A DNA stretch of 64,000 bases, taken from positions 42,578,221 to 42,642,220 of the forward strand of contig CM019696.1 in the NCBI GenBank assembly GCA_009760885.1. The letters run 5' to 3'. Source of the DNA: Achatina immaculata (Eukaryota; Mollusca; Gastropoda; Stylommatophora; Achatinidae). Both the position numbers and the translations under genes were made by a program. The notes beneath the pieces were generated by a model. It did not search any database. It saw only the letters and a list, made by a program, of their open reading frames with translations, and was not told the DNA's origin. Within the stretch, counting starts at the first letter, position 1, and every line of letters begins with the position of its first letter. Shown here one piece after another: positions 55,563 through 64,000 of the stretch.

Positions 55563-58448
55563 ATCTTCTTCTTCTTCTTTGGCTTTTTAAGCCATTAGGG
55601 CTCATTGCTGCAGATAAAGTTCACCTCCATTCCTCTCTATTCCTAATCTTCTCTCTCCAGTTGGTGACACCAATTTCTTTTATATCCTCTTCTATGTTGT
55701 CTTTCCATCTCTGTCTTGGTCTACCCCTTGGTCTTGTTTCCCTCATCTCTTGTGCGTACATCATTTTTATTTGTCTGTTCTCTTCCATTCTTTCTACATG
55801 TCCCAGCAAGTGTACTCTGTTCAGTTTCAAGACATTTATAATTTGTTGGGATTTAAATAAGCTGTTCAGTTCAGTGTTCTTTCTAGCTCTCCATTCTCCA
55901 CTGTTGGTGTCCTTTATTGGCCCAGATATTCTTATTAGGATTTTGTTCTCAAAGATCTGCAATTGTTGTTCATCTTTCTTTGTTGTACTCCATGTTTATG
56001 ATCCATACATGACAACTGGTCTTATTATAGTTTTGTAGATTGTTTTGAAATCCTGATGGCTGTACAGGAGGAGATGACACCAGATGATTTGGCTACACAG
56101 GTCAGAGATATCTTAATAACAACAGCTAAAGACATGGTTCCAGTAAAGAAAACACAAAAGAATGGATGGATTACAGCAGGCACACTAAAACTGATAAAAC
56201 AACATAGAGAAATGAAGATGCAATGGAAAGTGACAAACAACAACAAAGAGGAATATAAATCTTTAACAAAAGAGGTACGAAGAAATATAAGAAAAGACAA
56301 ACAACAATACATACAAGATTGTTGTGAAAGAATAGAAGGACATCAGAAGTGTGGAAGAGATAGTGAAATGTTTAAAGAAATGAAGACATTGACGAGAAAT
56401 GTCACACCTAAGCTAAATGTAATTTGTGACAAGATGGGGAATATCTTGACAGAGACAGAAGAAATTCTAGAAAAATGGAAGGAATATTGCAGAGGAATGT
56501 ATGAAACAACTGACCGTGAAAGCAGAAATCAACAGTGTAAATTATTATTGGAGGAGAAAGAACCTGAACCAACAATAGAAGAAGTTTTATGGGCAATAAA
56601 GAATCTGAAAAATGGTAAATCACCAGGATGTGATGAGATAACAGCTGAATTTATTAAAGCAAGAAGAAAGGAATGTGCAACAATCTATCATGCACTACGT
56701 AAAAAGATGTGGCATTCAGGTATTTGGCCAAAAGAATGGAAAAGAACTGTATTCATACCACTGCCAAAAAACGATAATCTGAAATTACCCGCAAACTACA
56801 GAACTGTTGCCCTGATTAGTCATACCAGTAAAATTATGTTAAAAATCATAATGGGAAGATTTCGTAAGAAAATAGAAGAAGAAGTCAATATTGTCCAAGC
56901 TGGTTTCAGGCAAGGAAGAGGATCAAGAGATCATATATTCAATATAAGATTAATAATAGAGAAATGCAGAGAATTTAATGTGAATCTGTATTTAGCCTTT
57001 ATAGACTACTCAAAGGCATTTGATTGTGTACAACACCAGAAACTTTGGGAAATAATTGAAAAAATGGAATTTCCAACACATTTGATACAGTTAACATCAC
57101 TGCTGTATCTAGACCAACAAGCAGCAGTAAGAATAAATGGTGAAAAAACAACTTGATTTGACATAAAACAAGGGGTCCATCAGGGGTGCATATTGTTGCC
57201 TTATTTATTGAACTTGTATACTGAGAGCATAATGAGGAGTGTTAGAGAAGATATAGACAAAGAATATTACAATTCCATAACAGTTGGAGGTTATGAAATA
57301 CCAGAGATTAGATATGATGATGACACAGTATTACTGTCCACAACACAAATGGCAATGGAAAAACTAATTATGTCAGTCCGTAAGAAAAGTGAAGAGCAAA
57401 ACCTCTATCTTAATGCGAAGAAAACTAAATTGATGACAATTGACAAAACAAACAAGGTAGCTGAAATATGTATCAGTGATGAAAAACTGGAAGAAGTGGA
57501 GAGTTTTGAATATCTTGGATCACTGCTAACTAATAATGGAGATACAATGAGGGAAATTAAAAGGAGGACATCTATCACTCTTCAGAAAGTAAAACAACTA
57601 AAGAATCTGTGGAGAGGAACAGACACAACTACAGAAATAAGATTTTTAAGGGCATGCATCTTTCCCATCGCAACATATGACTGTGAGACGTGGACACTTA
57701 ACAAAACAGCTGAGAAACACATAAATGCCTTTCAATGTAAATGCTACAGAAGATTTCTTCAAATATCGTGGACACAAAAAAAAAACAAATATATCCATAC
57801 TATGAGAACTTAATTTTTAAGAAGGCTGGCTAGTAAAGAGAATTAAAGTGAGAAAACTGAAATATTTTGGACACATTAAACTTCATGATAATCTAGAGAA
57901 GACAGTTTTCTTCAGAAGGGTACAAAATGGGAAAAAAGAAAGAGAGGAAAACCAAGGCAAATATGGCTGCAAGACATTGTTGATGATCTGCAAATGGATG
58001 CATTAACAGCAGGCCATCTTGCTCACAACAGAGAGGCCTACAGGAGTGCTGTTAGGGAGGCAAATAAATGAATGAATGAAAGATTGTTATTGTGGTGTTT
58101 TGTGATAGGATTTGGGATTTTAACAGGTGCTGCAAGGCAAAGTATATTTTATTCCCTATCAGACTCTGCTTTTAATTTCCTCACTTACTGTGTTGCTTCT
58201 GTTGAAGGTTGTGCCTAGATATTTGTATGTTTCTGGTTTCCTAATAATCATATCACCAACATTTATATAATCTGGATCATTCTGCATCTGGTCTCTTGAT
58301 ATCTTCATGTACTTATAGTGCTACATCTCTCAAGTGTATGCAGATATTGATGACTTCTTGCATAGTTTCCCCCACCAGGTCGATGTCATCAGCATATCCT
58401 AGTATTTTAGCTTGTTTTTCTGTATTGCTTTCTTCTTTTGCTTTTCTG
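55563..58448 (-). mobile_element. LINE H3, split by A7
   Basis: On -, ORF 55621-55962 holds the C-terminus: ISGPIKDTNSGEWRARKNTE, LNSLFKSQQIINVLKLNR, LGHVERMEENRQIKM and RGRPRQRWKDNIEEDIKEIG. The right piece 58089-58448 continues with the post-RT part that H1 also has (58090-58430). The repeat TAGATTCA at 55555-55562 and 58449-58456 frames it, though the target is itself repetitive. A7 sits at 56045-58080. Confidence 0.9.
56045..58080 (+). mobile_element. LINE A7, linker to 3' end, in H3
   Basis: ORF 56056-57156 (366 codons) holds the linker and the RT start: MVPVKKTQKNGWITAGTLKL, NLKNGKSPGCDEITAEFIKA (56605-56661), FIPLPKNDNLKLPANYRTVA, VQAGFRQGRGSRDHIFNIRL and FIDYSKAFDCVQHQKLWEII. A stop at 57154-57156 (Trp position in A6) separates it from ORF 57193-57813: IRYDDDTVLLSTT, SFEYLGSLLTNNGDTM, YDCETWTLNKTAEKHI. 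The last part is shifted; the 3' UTR and AATG tail end at 58080. The TSD AGATTGTT (56037-56044 and 58081-58088) is perfect, and H1 shows the empty site. Confidence 0.95.
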
Positions 58449-58529
58449 TAGATTCAGCAGCAAATGAAAATGTATATGCCTACTAGATTCCATAGCAAAT
58501 GAAAATCTATGTTATCTACTAGATTTCAT
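58449..58529. repeat. 36-bp minisatellite, second part
   Basis: Two units of AGATTCCATAGCAAATGAAA, ATCTATGTTATCTACT between H3 and E4. Confidence 0.9.
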
Positions 58530-59337
58530 CTATCTCTATCTATGTATCTTTTGCAATGCCGGCTGGCATTGGTTATCATGCTTTCCCACAATTCCCTGCT
58601 CCAAGTGCTGATTATAAGCTGTGCTGGTGTTCTTTGTCCGTGCCATCTAGTTGGTCCATCCAGCATTTTCTCTCTCTGTCTACCTTGATCTCTTTTCTTT
58701 CTATCTTTCCTGTTGTCACAATGTATTTTATCTTGCCACACCACAGAATTTGGATTTTTTTTTTCTCACTTTTGTTATTATTTGTCTTGTCTTTCTAGCC
58801 TCTCTCAGCGCCTCATCGTTTGATTTCTTTGCTTTGCATAGTATTCACAGCATTCTTCTAAGGAATCACATTTCAGTGACTTCCAGTTGACATTGTACTT
58901 CTTTAGTGACTGACCATGGCTCGAATCTGTAAAATAAAATTGGCTCGATGTAGCCTTGGACTACTCTTTCCTCACTCCCAGTGACAGTGGTTTATCACAC
59001 AGAATGCTCTTCATTTTCTGAAAAATTGTTTTGGCTTGCATTATTCTGCTCTTTATCTCAAGCATCTTCTATCTGAGGTCAGTAGTATCCCAAAATATCT
59101 AAACATGTCCACCTGTTTCAGTATTGTGCATTTGCTGTTATTTTTTACATTCAGAGATCACTTTTTTTTAGATGACCATTAACTTCTGTTTTCTTCTTGT
59201 TTAAGGTAGTGCTCTTGTTCTCACTTTCTTTTACTACTACGTCCAGCAATTCTTGTAGCTCTTTTCACTCTTTGCTTTAAGACTGTATCTGCATATCTCA
59301 AGCTGTTTAAGTTGCGTCTCCCCATTGTTATTCCAAG
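58530..59337 (-). mobile_element. LINE E4, 3' part
   Basis: A (CTAT)n-type tail at 58530-58550; on - the end LDGPTRWHGQRTPAQLI and the RELWESMITNASRHC block (ORF 58526-58744), earlier parts near 58900-59330 (FYYRFEPWSVTKE, KKTEV). It is flanked by TAGATTTCAT on both sides, which is also array sequence. Confidence 0.85.
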
Positions 59338-59781
59338 TAGATTTCATAGCAAATGAAAATGTATGTTATCTACTAGATTTTATAACAAATGAAAATGTAT
59401 GTTGTCTACTAGATTTTATAACAAATGAAAATGTATGTTATGTACTAGATTTTATAGCAAATGAAAATGTATGTTATCTCCTAGATTTTATAACAAATGA
59501 AAATGTATGTTATCTACTAGATTTTATAGCAAATGAAAATGTATGTTATCTGCTAGATTTTATAACAAATGAAAATGTATGTTATCTGCTAGATTTTATA
59601 GCAAATGAAAATGTATGTTATCTACTAGGTTTTATAGCAAATGAAAATGTATGTTATCTACTAGATTTTATAGCAAATGAAAATGTATGTTATCTGCTAG
59701 ATTTTATAACAAATGAAAATGTATGTTATCTGCTAGATTTTATAACAAATGAAAATGTATGTTATCTGCCAGATTTCATAG
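59338..59781. repeat. 36-bp minisatellite, third part, 12 copies
   Basis: Unit TAGATTTTATAGCAAATGAA, AATGTATGTTATCTAC; adjacent copies alternate AGCAAATG and AACAAATG. The open + frame over it (FITNENVCYLLD repeats) is due to the 12-codon unit. Confidence 0.97.
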
Positions 59782-60066
59782 GTAAAGGTAAAGTTCCTGT
59801 TTCCATGCCATTAAGACACTGGGGATACGGTGTTAGGCCCGTATTTCCAAGACCTTCGGCACATGAAGGTCTGATGTGGTCAGTATCACACCAGGCTGTA
59901 TTTACCTTCCCAGATTTCTCTGGTACCCATTTTCAGAGGTTGGGTCAACTCCAGGGGCCTTTTCAGCGTGTACCAAGAAAAAAAAATCCCACTGTTGGAG
60001 CTGAACCCAGTACCATCAGATTAGTAAACCAAGCACCTAACCATTCAGCTAACCAGGCTGCTTATT
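59782..60066 (-). mobile_element. tRNA-derived SINE
   Basis: On the - strand the 5' head (60066-60000) reads GCCTGGTTAGCTGAATGGTT (A box type TAGCTNAATGGTTAG) and GATGGTACTGGGTTCAGCTC (B box GGGTTCAGCTCC), the order and spacing of a tRNA-like pol III promoter. A tRNA-unrelated body of about 200 bp follows and ends in a short CTTTACC repeat (59782-59797). AGATTTCATAG (59771-59781) and AGATATCATAG (60067-60077) form an 11-bp TSD with one mismatch. No second copy is in the window. Confidence 0.85.
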
Positions 60067-60115
60067 AGATATCATAGCAAATGAAAATGTTTTTTATCTA
60101 CCAGATTTCATAGCT
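60067..60115. repeat. 36-bp minisatellite, last part
   Basis: One and a half units continue the array right of the SINE. Confidence 0.85.
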
Positions 60116-60237
60116 ATATAAAATATGCAGAAATCATTTATTACACATGGGGAAAATTCTGATAATGACACACAAGGTTAAATTCTTATTTGCATTAACC
60201 CTTTAATTTTATGGACTGATCTGTCTCAATTTACCAG

Positions 60238-60435
60238 GAATACTGTGAGAGTCTAGCAGAGAGTGGTGTTCATGGTGCTCTCATGGTCCTGGAGCCATCA
60301 TTCGGTGCAGACAATCTCGCTTCAATCCTTGGTATTCCTCCATCAAAGTCTTACATCAGGCGCCATCTTGCTTCTGAGCTGGACACCATCTTGAAACCTG
60401 CCAGGTTGAAATACTGTTCTGTCAGTGTTTTGTAG
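60238..60435 (+). CDS. Kazrin-like protein, second half of SAM3
   Basis: The acceptor is CAATTTACCAG (to 60237). The frame reads EYCESLAESGVHGALMVLEP, SFGADNLASILGIPPSKSYI, RRHLASELDTILKPAR, then LKYCSVSVL and a stop at 60433-60435. Kazrin SAM3 has the same order (EYADNL..SGVHGA..VLEP.F....A..LGIP..K..LRRHL). Phase 0 fits the exon at 43317-43418. Two endings are possible: a stop at 60435 giving a short C-terminus, or a donor at CCAG/GTTGAA (60404/60405), after which the tail exon would lie outside the supported region. Kazrin isoforms differ in their C-termini, so both may be used. Terminal end is uncertain; the domain is not. Confidence 0.92.
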   Translation, partial: EYCESLAESGVHGALMVLEPSFGADNLASILGIPPSKSYIRRHLASELDTILKPARLKYCSVSVL

Positions 60436-60659
60436 ATTTAAGAGTTTTTTCTTTTTTTTTTTTTTGGTGCAGTTTAGATGTAGACAAACAATTCCAAAAA
60501 ATAATTCAGTTGAAAGTCATACAGAAAATACATATTTCAAAACAACTTCTTAGGCACAGATCTATTTTCTGCTTGTTTCACATAATGTTTTCAAATTCTC
60601 TGGTCAAGAATTTGTTCTTGTCACCTGTACACAATTAATGATAATTTTGACACGCTAAT

Positions 60660-61790
60660 CTAATCTAAGTGCCATACCGCGTGACGTGGGCGATCATTTC
60701 TCTCCACAATTCCTTGTCTTTTGCGATGATTATGAGATCCACTGGTGACTTTCTTCCTAGTCACACTGACAGCTCATCCAGTAACTTCTCTCTCTGTCTT
60801 CCTCTGTCTCTTCTTCTCTCAGTTTTTCCAGTTGCCACAATGTTTTCTAGTTTTCCTTTTTTCAGGAAATGTCCTATAAATCTCGTTTGTCTGCCTCTGA
60901 TCTTTGCTATAATTTGCTTTTTAACTCCAGCCTCTCTTAAGACTTCTTCATTTGTTTTCTTGGCTGTCCATGGTATCTTCAACATCCTTCTTATAAACCA
61001 TATTTCCATGGCCTCCATTTCTCGCTGTACTCTCTTATTCATAGACCATGCTTCACATCCTTAAAACAGAATTGGCTCTATGTAACATTTAAGTACTCAG
61101 AATCTTGTTTCCATTGATGTGGATCTGTTGCACAAGATATGTCTCATTGTCTGGAATGCTGACTTGGCCTGAGCACATCTGCTTTTTATTTCATTGTGAC
61201 ATTTCCCATCAGCTGTTATAATCATTCCTAAGTACTTGAATTTATCAACTTGGTTCAGATTTGTGCCATCGATGGCAATGCTATATTTTGGTGGTATTCT
61301 TTTCTTTGAGATAACCGTCACTTCAGTCTTCTTTTTGTTCAGGCATAGACTTTTATTTTTACTTTCATGAATCATGATGTCCAGAAGAGCCTGTAGCTCC
61401 CTTTCACTTTTAGCAATCAACTGTATCATCTGCATATCTTAATTTGTTAAGGTTTTACCCGCCAATAGATATTCCTGGCATGTTTTCTATATTTCTCATT
61501 ATGTTTTTGCTGTAAAAGGAGAAGCGGTCAGGAGATAAAACACATCCTTGTCTCACTCCCACTTTTATGTCTTGGAATGCTCCTATTTGGTTCTCAACCC
61601 TCATTGCTGCTGACTGCTGCCAATATGTTTTTGATAAGTTTCAAATCTTTCCCATCTATGTTGATGTCTTCCAGCATTCTTATAATTTCTGTGTCTCACT
61701 TTATCAAATGCTTTACAGTAGTCTATGAAGCATAAGTATAGGTTTGTCTTTACTTCTATTGATCTCTCCATCAACAAGCTACAACCCATA
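60660..61790 (-). mobile_element. LINE E5, RT end to 3' end
   Basis: On -: LCFIDYCKAFDKVRHR (61740-61690), QQSAAMRVENQIG-like and KVGVRQGCVLSPDRF-like (61620-61530), then KKTEVTVISKKRIPPKYSI, DKFKYLGMIITADGKCHNEI (ORF 61097-61435), MEIWFIRRMLKIPWTAKKTN (ORF 60761-61042), FIGHFLKKGKLENIV and GRQREKLLDELSV. The 3' end is at about 60660. It lies in the 3' flank or last intron of the kazrin-like gene. Confidence 0.87.
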
Positions 61791-62384
61791 AAAAAATGAT
61801 GTTTACTAAATTATTTGCTTTCGTTAAACTTGCAATGAACTGTTACAGATTTTGTTAGTAATTATCACTTATTATATGTTAAAAACAGTCAAGTAGATTT
61901 CTCTAGCTCTCAATGTGTAATGTAGTGAAGGCTACAGTCATACATACACCTGATGAACAAACCAGCATACATGTGATGGACAAACCAACTTATAATTTGA
62001 TTTAGTCACTTCAGCATACGTAGTCTGTGTAAACTGTTTCATACTTACAATTACACATGAAATGGTCTTATGGTTCTACAGCTTTGAGCAGAGTAAAATG
62101 TGTCTTTGCTATTTTTTAAAGACATGCTTGTGATCAATGAAATGCAGACAAGTCCAACTGTGCACACTAATTTTCAGGTCTTACCAGAAGGGATTAAAAC
62201 TTTTAAGGTACTCAGGAGACTTTTTCTTCATGTCTTGTTTACTTGTCAAAGTATCCAGACCTTTTCAGCTGACACTGTGCAAGTAGTGTTTATTGAAATC
62301 AATAAATGGAAATTGTTGTTTCTGTAACAATATCTAGGGAAAAAACTGATAATGACAAAGCATTTATTTTCTTTTTAGCTCATA
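61791..62384. other. Sequence downstream of E5, possible poly-A signal
   Basis: AT-rich with an AATAAA at 62301-62306 that could serve the host transcript if the gene ends here. No coding support; ORF 62100-62327 lacks any recognisable feature. Confidence 0.35.
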
Positions 62385-62490
62385 TTTTATATTTGTAGAA
62401 AGTATTTCATATTTCATACTTGCAGAAAGTGATTCATATTTTATACTTGCAGGAAAGTAGTTCATATTTTATATTTGCAGAAAGTATGAC
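62385..62490. repeat. 31-bp tandem repeat, about 3.5 copies
   Basis: Units with TTCATATTTTATAYTTGCAG and AAAGTA. Confidence 0.88.
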
Positions 62491-62934
62491 TGCCCATCAC
62501 GTCAGTGTTTCATATGCTCAACAGAGCAACCTTGGCATAGTTATCATTTTTTTTTTCAAAAAGTGAACTTTTCTTGAATAAGATAAAAAAAACAAAAACA
62601 AGAATGCTTTTTTTTTCTGCTTGACATTTATTCTTTCATCCTAGCCATCAGGAATTTTAGTCATAAGAAAGAAATTTTTTTTCTCAAGAAAGGAGCAACA
62701 TTCAGATTTTAAAAGATTAGTTTTGAGTACCTGAATCAATTTTAAAATTTACAAAATATTTATTGCAAAATTTGAAATGTTGCACTCAAGAACAAATGTG
62801 CCTCATGGCTGAACTCTGTACTAACAAAGGACAGTAAGTGTTGTAATATCAGACGTCTGGTGTCTCTAACATACTTAACAGCTAGAAAAAAAGAATACTT
62901 TCAAGTCAGCGTGTAAAAGCAGTCTCTAATACTT
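62491..62934. other. AT-rich sequence, nothing recognised
   Basis: Poly-T and poly-A runs only; no gene or repeat. Confidence 0.4.
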
Positions 62935-63175
62935 TTCTGGGTACATAAAAGGTTTCTGGGTACATCATATAAAAGGTTTCTGGGTACATTGTATAAAATG
63001 TTTCTGGGTATACTGTATAAAAAGTTTATGGGTACATCATATGAAAGGTTTCTGGGTACATCATATAAAAAGTTTCTGGGTACATCATATGAAAGGTTTC
63101 TGGGTACATCATATAAAAAGTTTCTGGGGACATCATATAAAAGGTTTCTGGGTACATCATATAAAAGTTTCTGTG
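62935..63175. repeat. 24-bp tandem repeat, about 10 copies
   Basis: Unit TTTCTGGGTACATCATATAA plus AAGG, with variants (GTAT, GAAAGG). Confidence 0.95.
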
Positions 63176-63300
63176 GTGTCTTAGTGATATCTTAATGACT
63201 GTGGTATCTTGGCACATCTACCTGTGTACGTTAGCGTGTTGAACCCTGATGTTGTGTATTCTTCTTCTTCTTCTTCTGTGTTTGAGGTTGTTGGTCACAT

Positions 63301-63397
63301 CAGATCCTGATCCCTGTTGACATGGCAGAGCCCACAGTCCTCTCCAGATCCTGATCCCTGTTGACATGGCAAAGCCCACAGTCCTCTCCAGATCCTA
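63301..63397. repeat. 44-bp tandem duplication
   Basis: CAGATCCTGATCCCTGTTGA, CATGGCARAGCCCACAGTCC, TCTC occurs twice plus a short third start. The surrounding 63260-63480 is less AT-rich and may be an unclassified short element; (CTT)n precedes it at 63261-63276. Confidence 0.88.
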
Positions 63398-63483
63398 ATA
63401 GGAGCCCCAAAGTTTTTTCCCCAAGCTTGTGTCCTCTGGCCATGTCTCAGGCCTCAGGTCTGCATGGTTTGGGCGCTCTGATG

Positions 63484-63583
63484 TTGTGTAACATTCACTG
63501 TACTCAGTCTGTCTTTGTGTAACATTCACTGTACTCAGTCTGTCTTTGTGTAACATTCACTGTACTCAGTCTGTCTTTGTGTA
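63484..63583. repeat. 31-bp tandem repeat, 3 copies
   Basis: Unit TGTGTAACATTCACTGTACT, CAGTCTGTCTT. Confidence 0.93.
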
Positions 63584-63675
63584 TTCAGTTATTAAGCAGC
63601 ATAGCAGTTGTCGAAGTGCACAATGGGCAAATTGTTTAAATCAGTTTATTCAGTATGGTTCTTTCACTAAAGAAG

Positions 63676-64000
63676 CATATTTTTCTTGTTGAACACGTAT
63701 TTTGAGAAGGCAGTACATACTCTGATTTAGTGCGGGAGCAGTCTGCTGAAAAATTTCCAGGAACACCTGTACCTTATTGCAACACAGTTTATAAACCTAT
63801 TGAGAAATTTCATGAAACAGGCTCAGTGTCAGATGCACACCATAGTGGGAGATCATCTAAACTTAACAAGGAGAAATTAGGGAATATTTCTGATTCTATG
63901 CCTTGGAGTCCATCAAAAGCTTTGCGAAAGTTTGCACAGCAGGAAGGCATCGGGCTTGTAACAGCGCATAAAATGGTCAGAGAAAATTTGAAACTCTTCT
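63676..64000 (+). pseudogene. Mariner-like transposase, N-terminal HTH part, cut by window end
   Basis: One + frame reads FLVEHVF, a stop (TGA), then EGSTYSDLVREQSAEKFPGT, PVPYCNTVYKPIEKFHETGS, VSDAHHSGRSSKLNKEKLGN, ISDSMPWSPSKALRKFAQQE and GIGLVTAHKMVRENLKLF to the end of the window. This is the paired helix-turn-helix region of a mariner/IS630-like transposase group common in arthropods and other invertebrates; the GRP-like linker is GRSSKL here. The catalytic part would lie beyond 64000. One in-frame stop shows that at least this copy is decayed, unless it starts downstream. Confidence 0.8.

Noticed and set aside
60000..60066. A tRNA gene
   Set aside because: Box A and B are present but the fold is not complete and the sequence continues into a SINE body with TSDs.
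59325..60068. A 247-codon + frame
   Set aside because: Its first 150 codons are the 36-bp minisatellite and the rest is antisense to the SINE.

Overview
This window is eukaryotic: spliced exons, long AT-rich introns and very dense interspersed repeats. Phase-compatible exons on the + strand encode the C-terminal part of a kazrin-like protein (three SAM domains). This, together with the repeat types (RTE-like, I/Nimb-like and CR1/Jockey-like LINEs, a ZMYM1-type hAT, Tc1/mariner, a tRNA-derived SINE, many minisatellites), suggests an invertebrate animal. A mollusc is my guess, by inference only; no species is claimed.

Host gene: exons at 914-1103, 7507-7722, 13365-13477, 28979-29213, 43317-43418 and 60238-60435. 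All junction phases fit except 7722 to 13365, where a short exon for the first half of SAM1 should lie but is not visible. SAM2 is in one exon; SAM3 is split over the last two. Less than 2 percent of the window is host coding sequence; everything else is intron or 3' sequence.

Repeat families, lettered here for reference. A: RTE-like LINE, (AATG)n tail. B: endonuclease-RT LINE, (ATAAG)n tail. C: endonuclease-RT-RNase H LINE, (GAA)n tail. D: CR1/Jockey/L2-type LINE, (TCAA)n tail. E: RTE-like LINE, (GAT)n tail. F: LINE related to B, (GA)n tail. H: another RT LINE with a GRPRQ-type C-terminus. Minor ones are I and K.

Layout: 2-5.7 kb, E3 inside a minisatellite, then a short C derivative. 5.7-7.4 kb, a mariner relic and a truncated C copy. 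8-13 kb, B1 and a complete but dead hAT. 14.2-15.2 kb, inverted Penelope-like arms. 15.3-28.1 kb, a nest of LINEs: a short C element holds E1 (holding B3) and F1; F1 holds D1; D1 holds A2 (holding F2) and E2. 29-34.8 kb, B copies and a 38-bp minisatellite. 34.8-39.3 kb, the near-intact LINE C1. 40-43 kb, fragments F4, A5, I and A8. 43.8-46.7 kb, three minisatellites, one split by A6. 47-52 kb, K, B10, a GGACA satellite, H1 and a hairpin insertion. 53-55 kb, F5 and D3. 55.4-60.1 kb, one 36-bp minisatellite cut by H3 (holding A7), E4 and a SINE. 60.2-64 kb, last kazrin exon, E5, small tandem repeats and a mariner HTH fragment running off the end.

Nothing here looks like a new enzymatic system. 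The most notable items are the datable nested insertions with matching target-site duplications (TSDs), a short derivative of LINE C made of its head and extreme tail, a 189-bp hairpin insertion with a 15-bp TSD, and the repeated finding of LINEs inside minisatellites.
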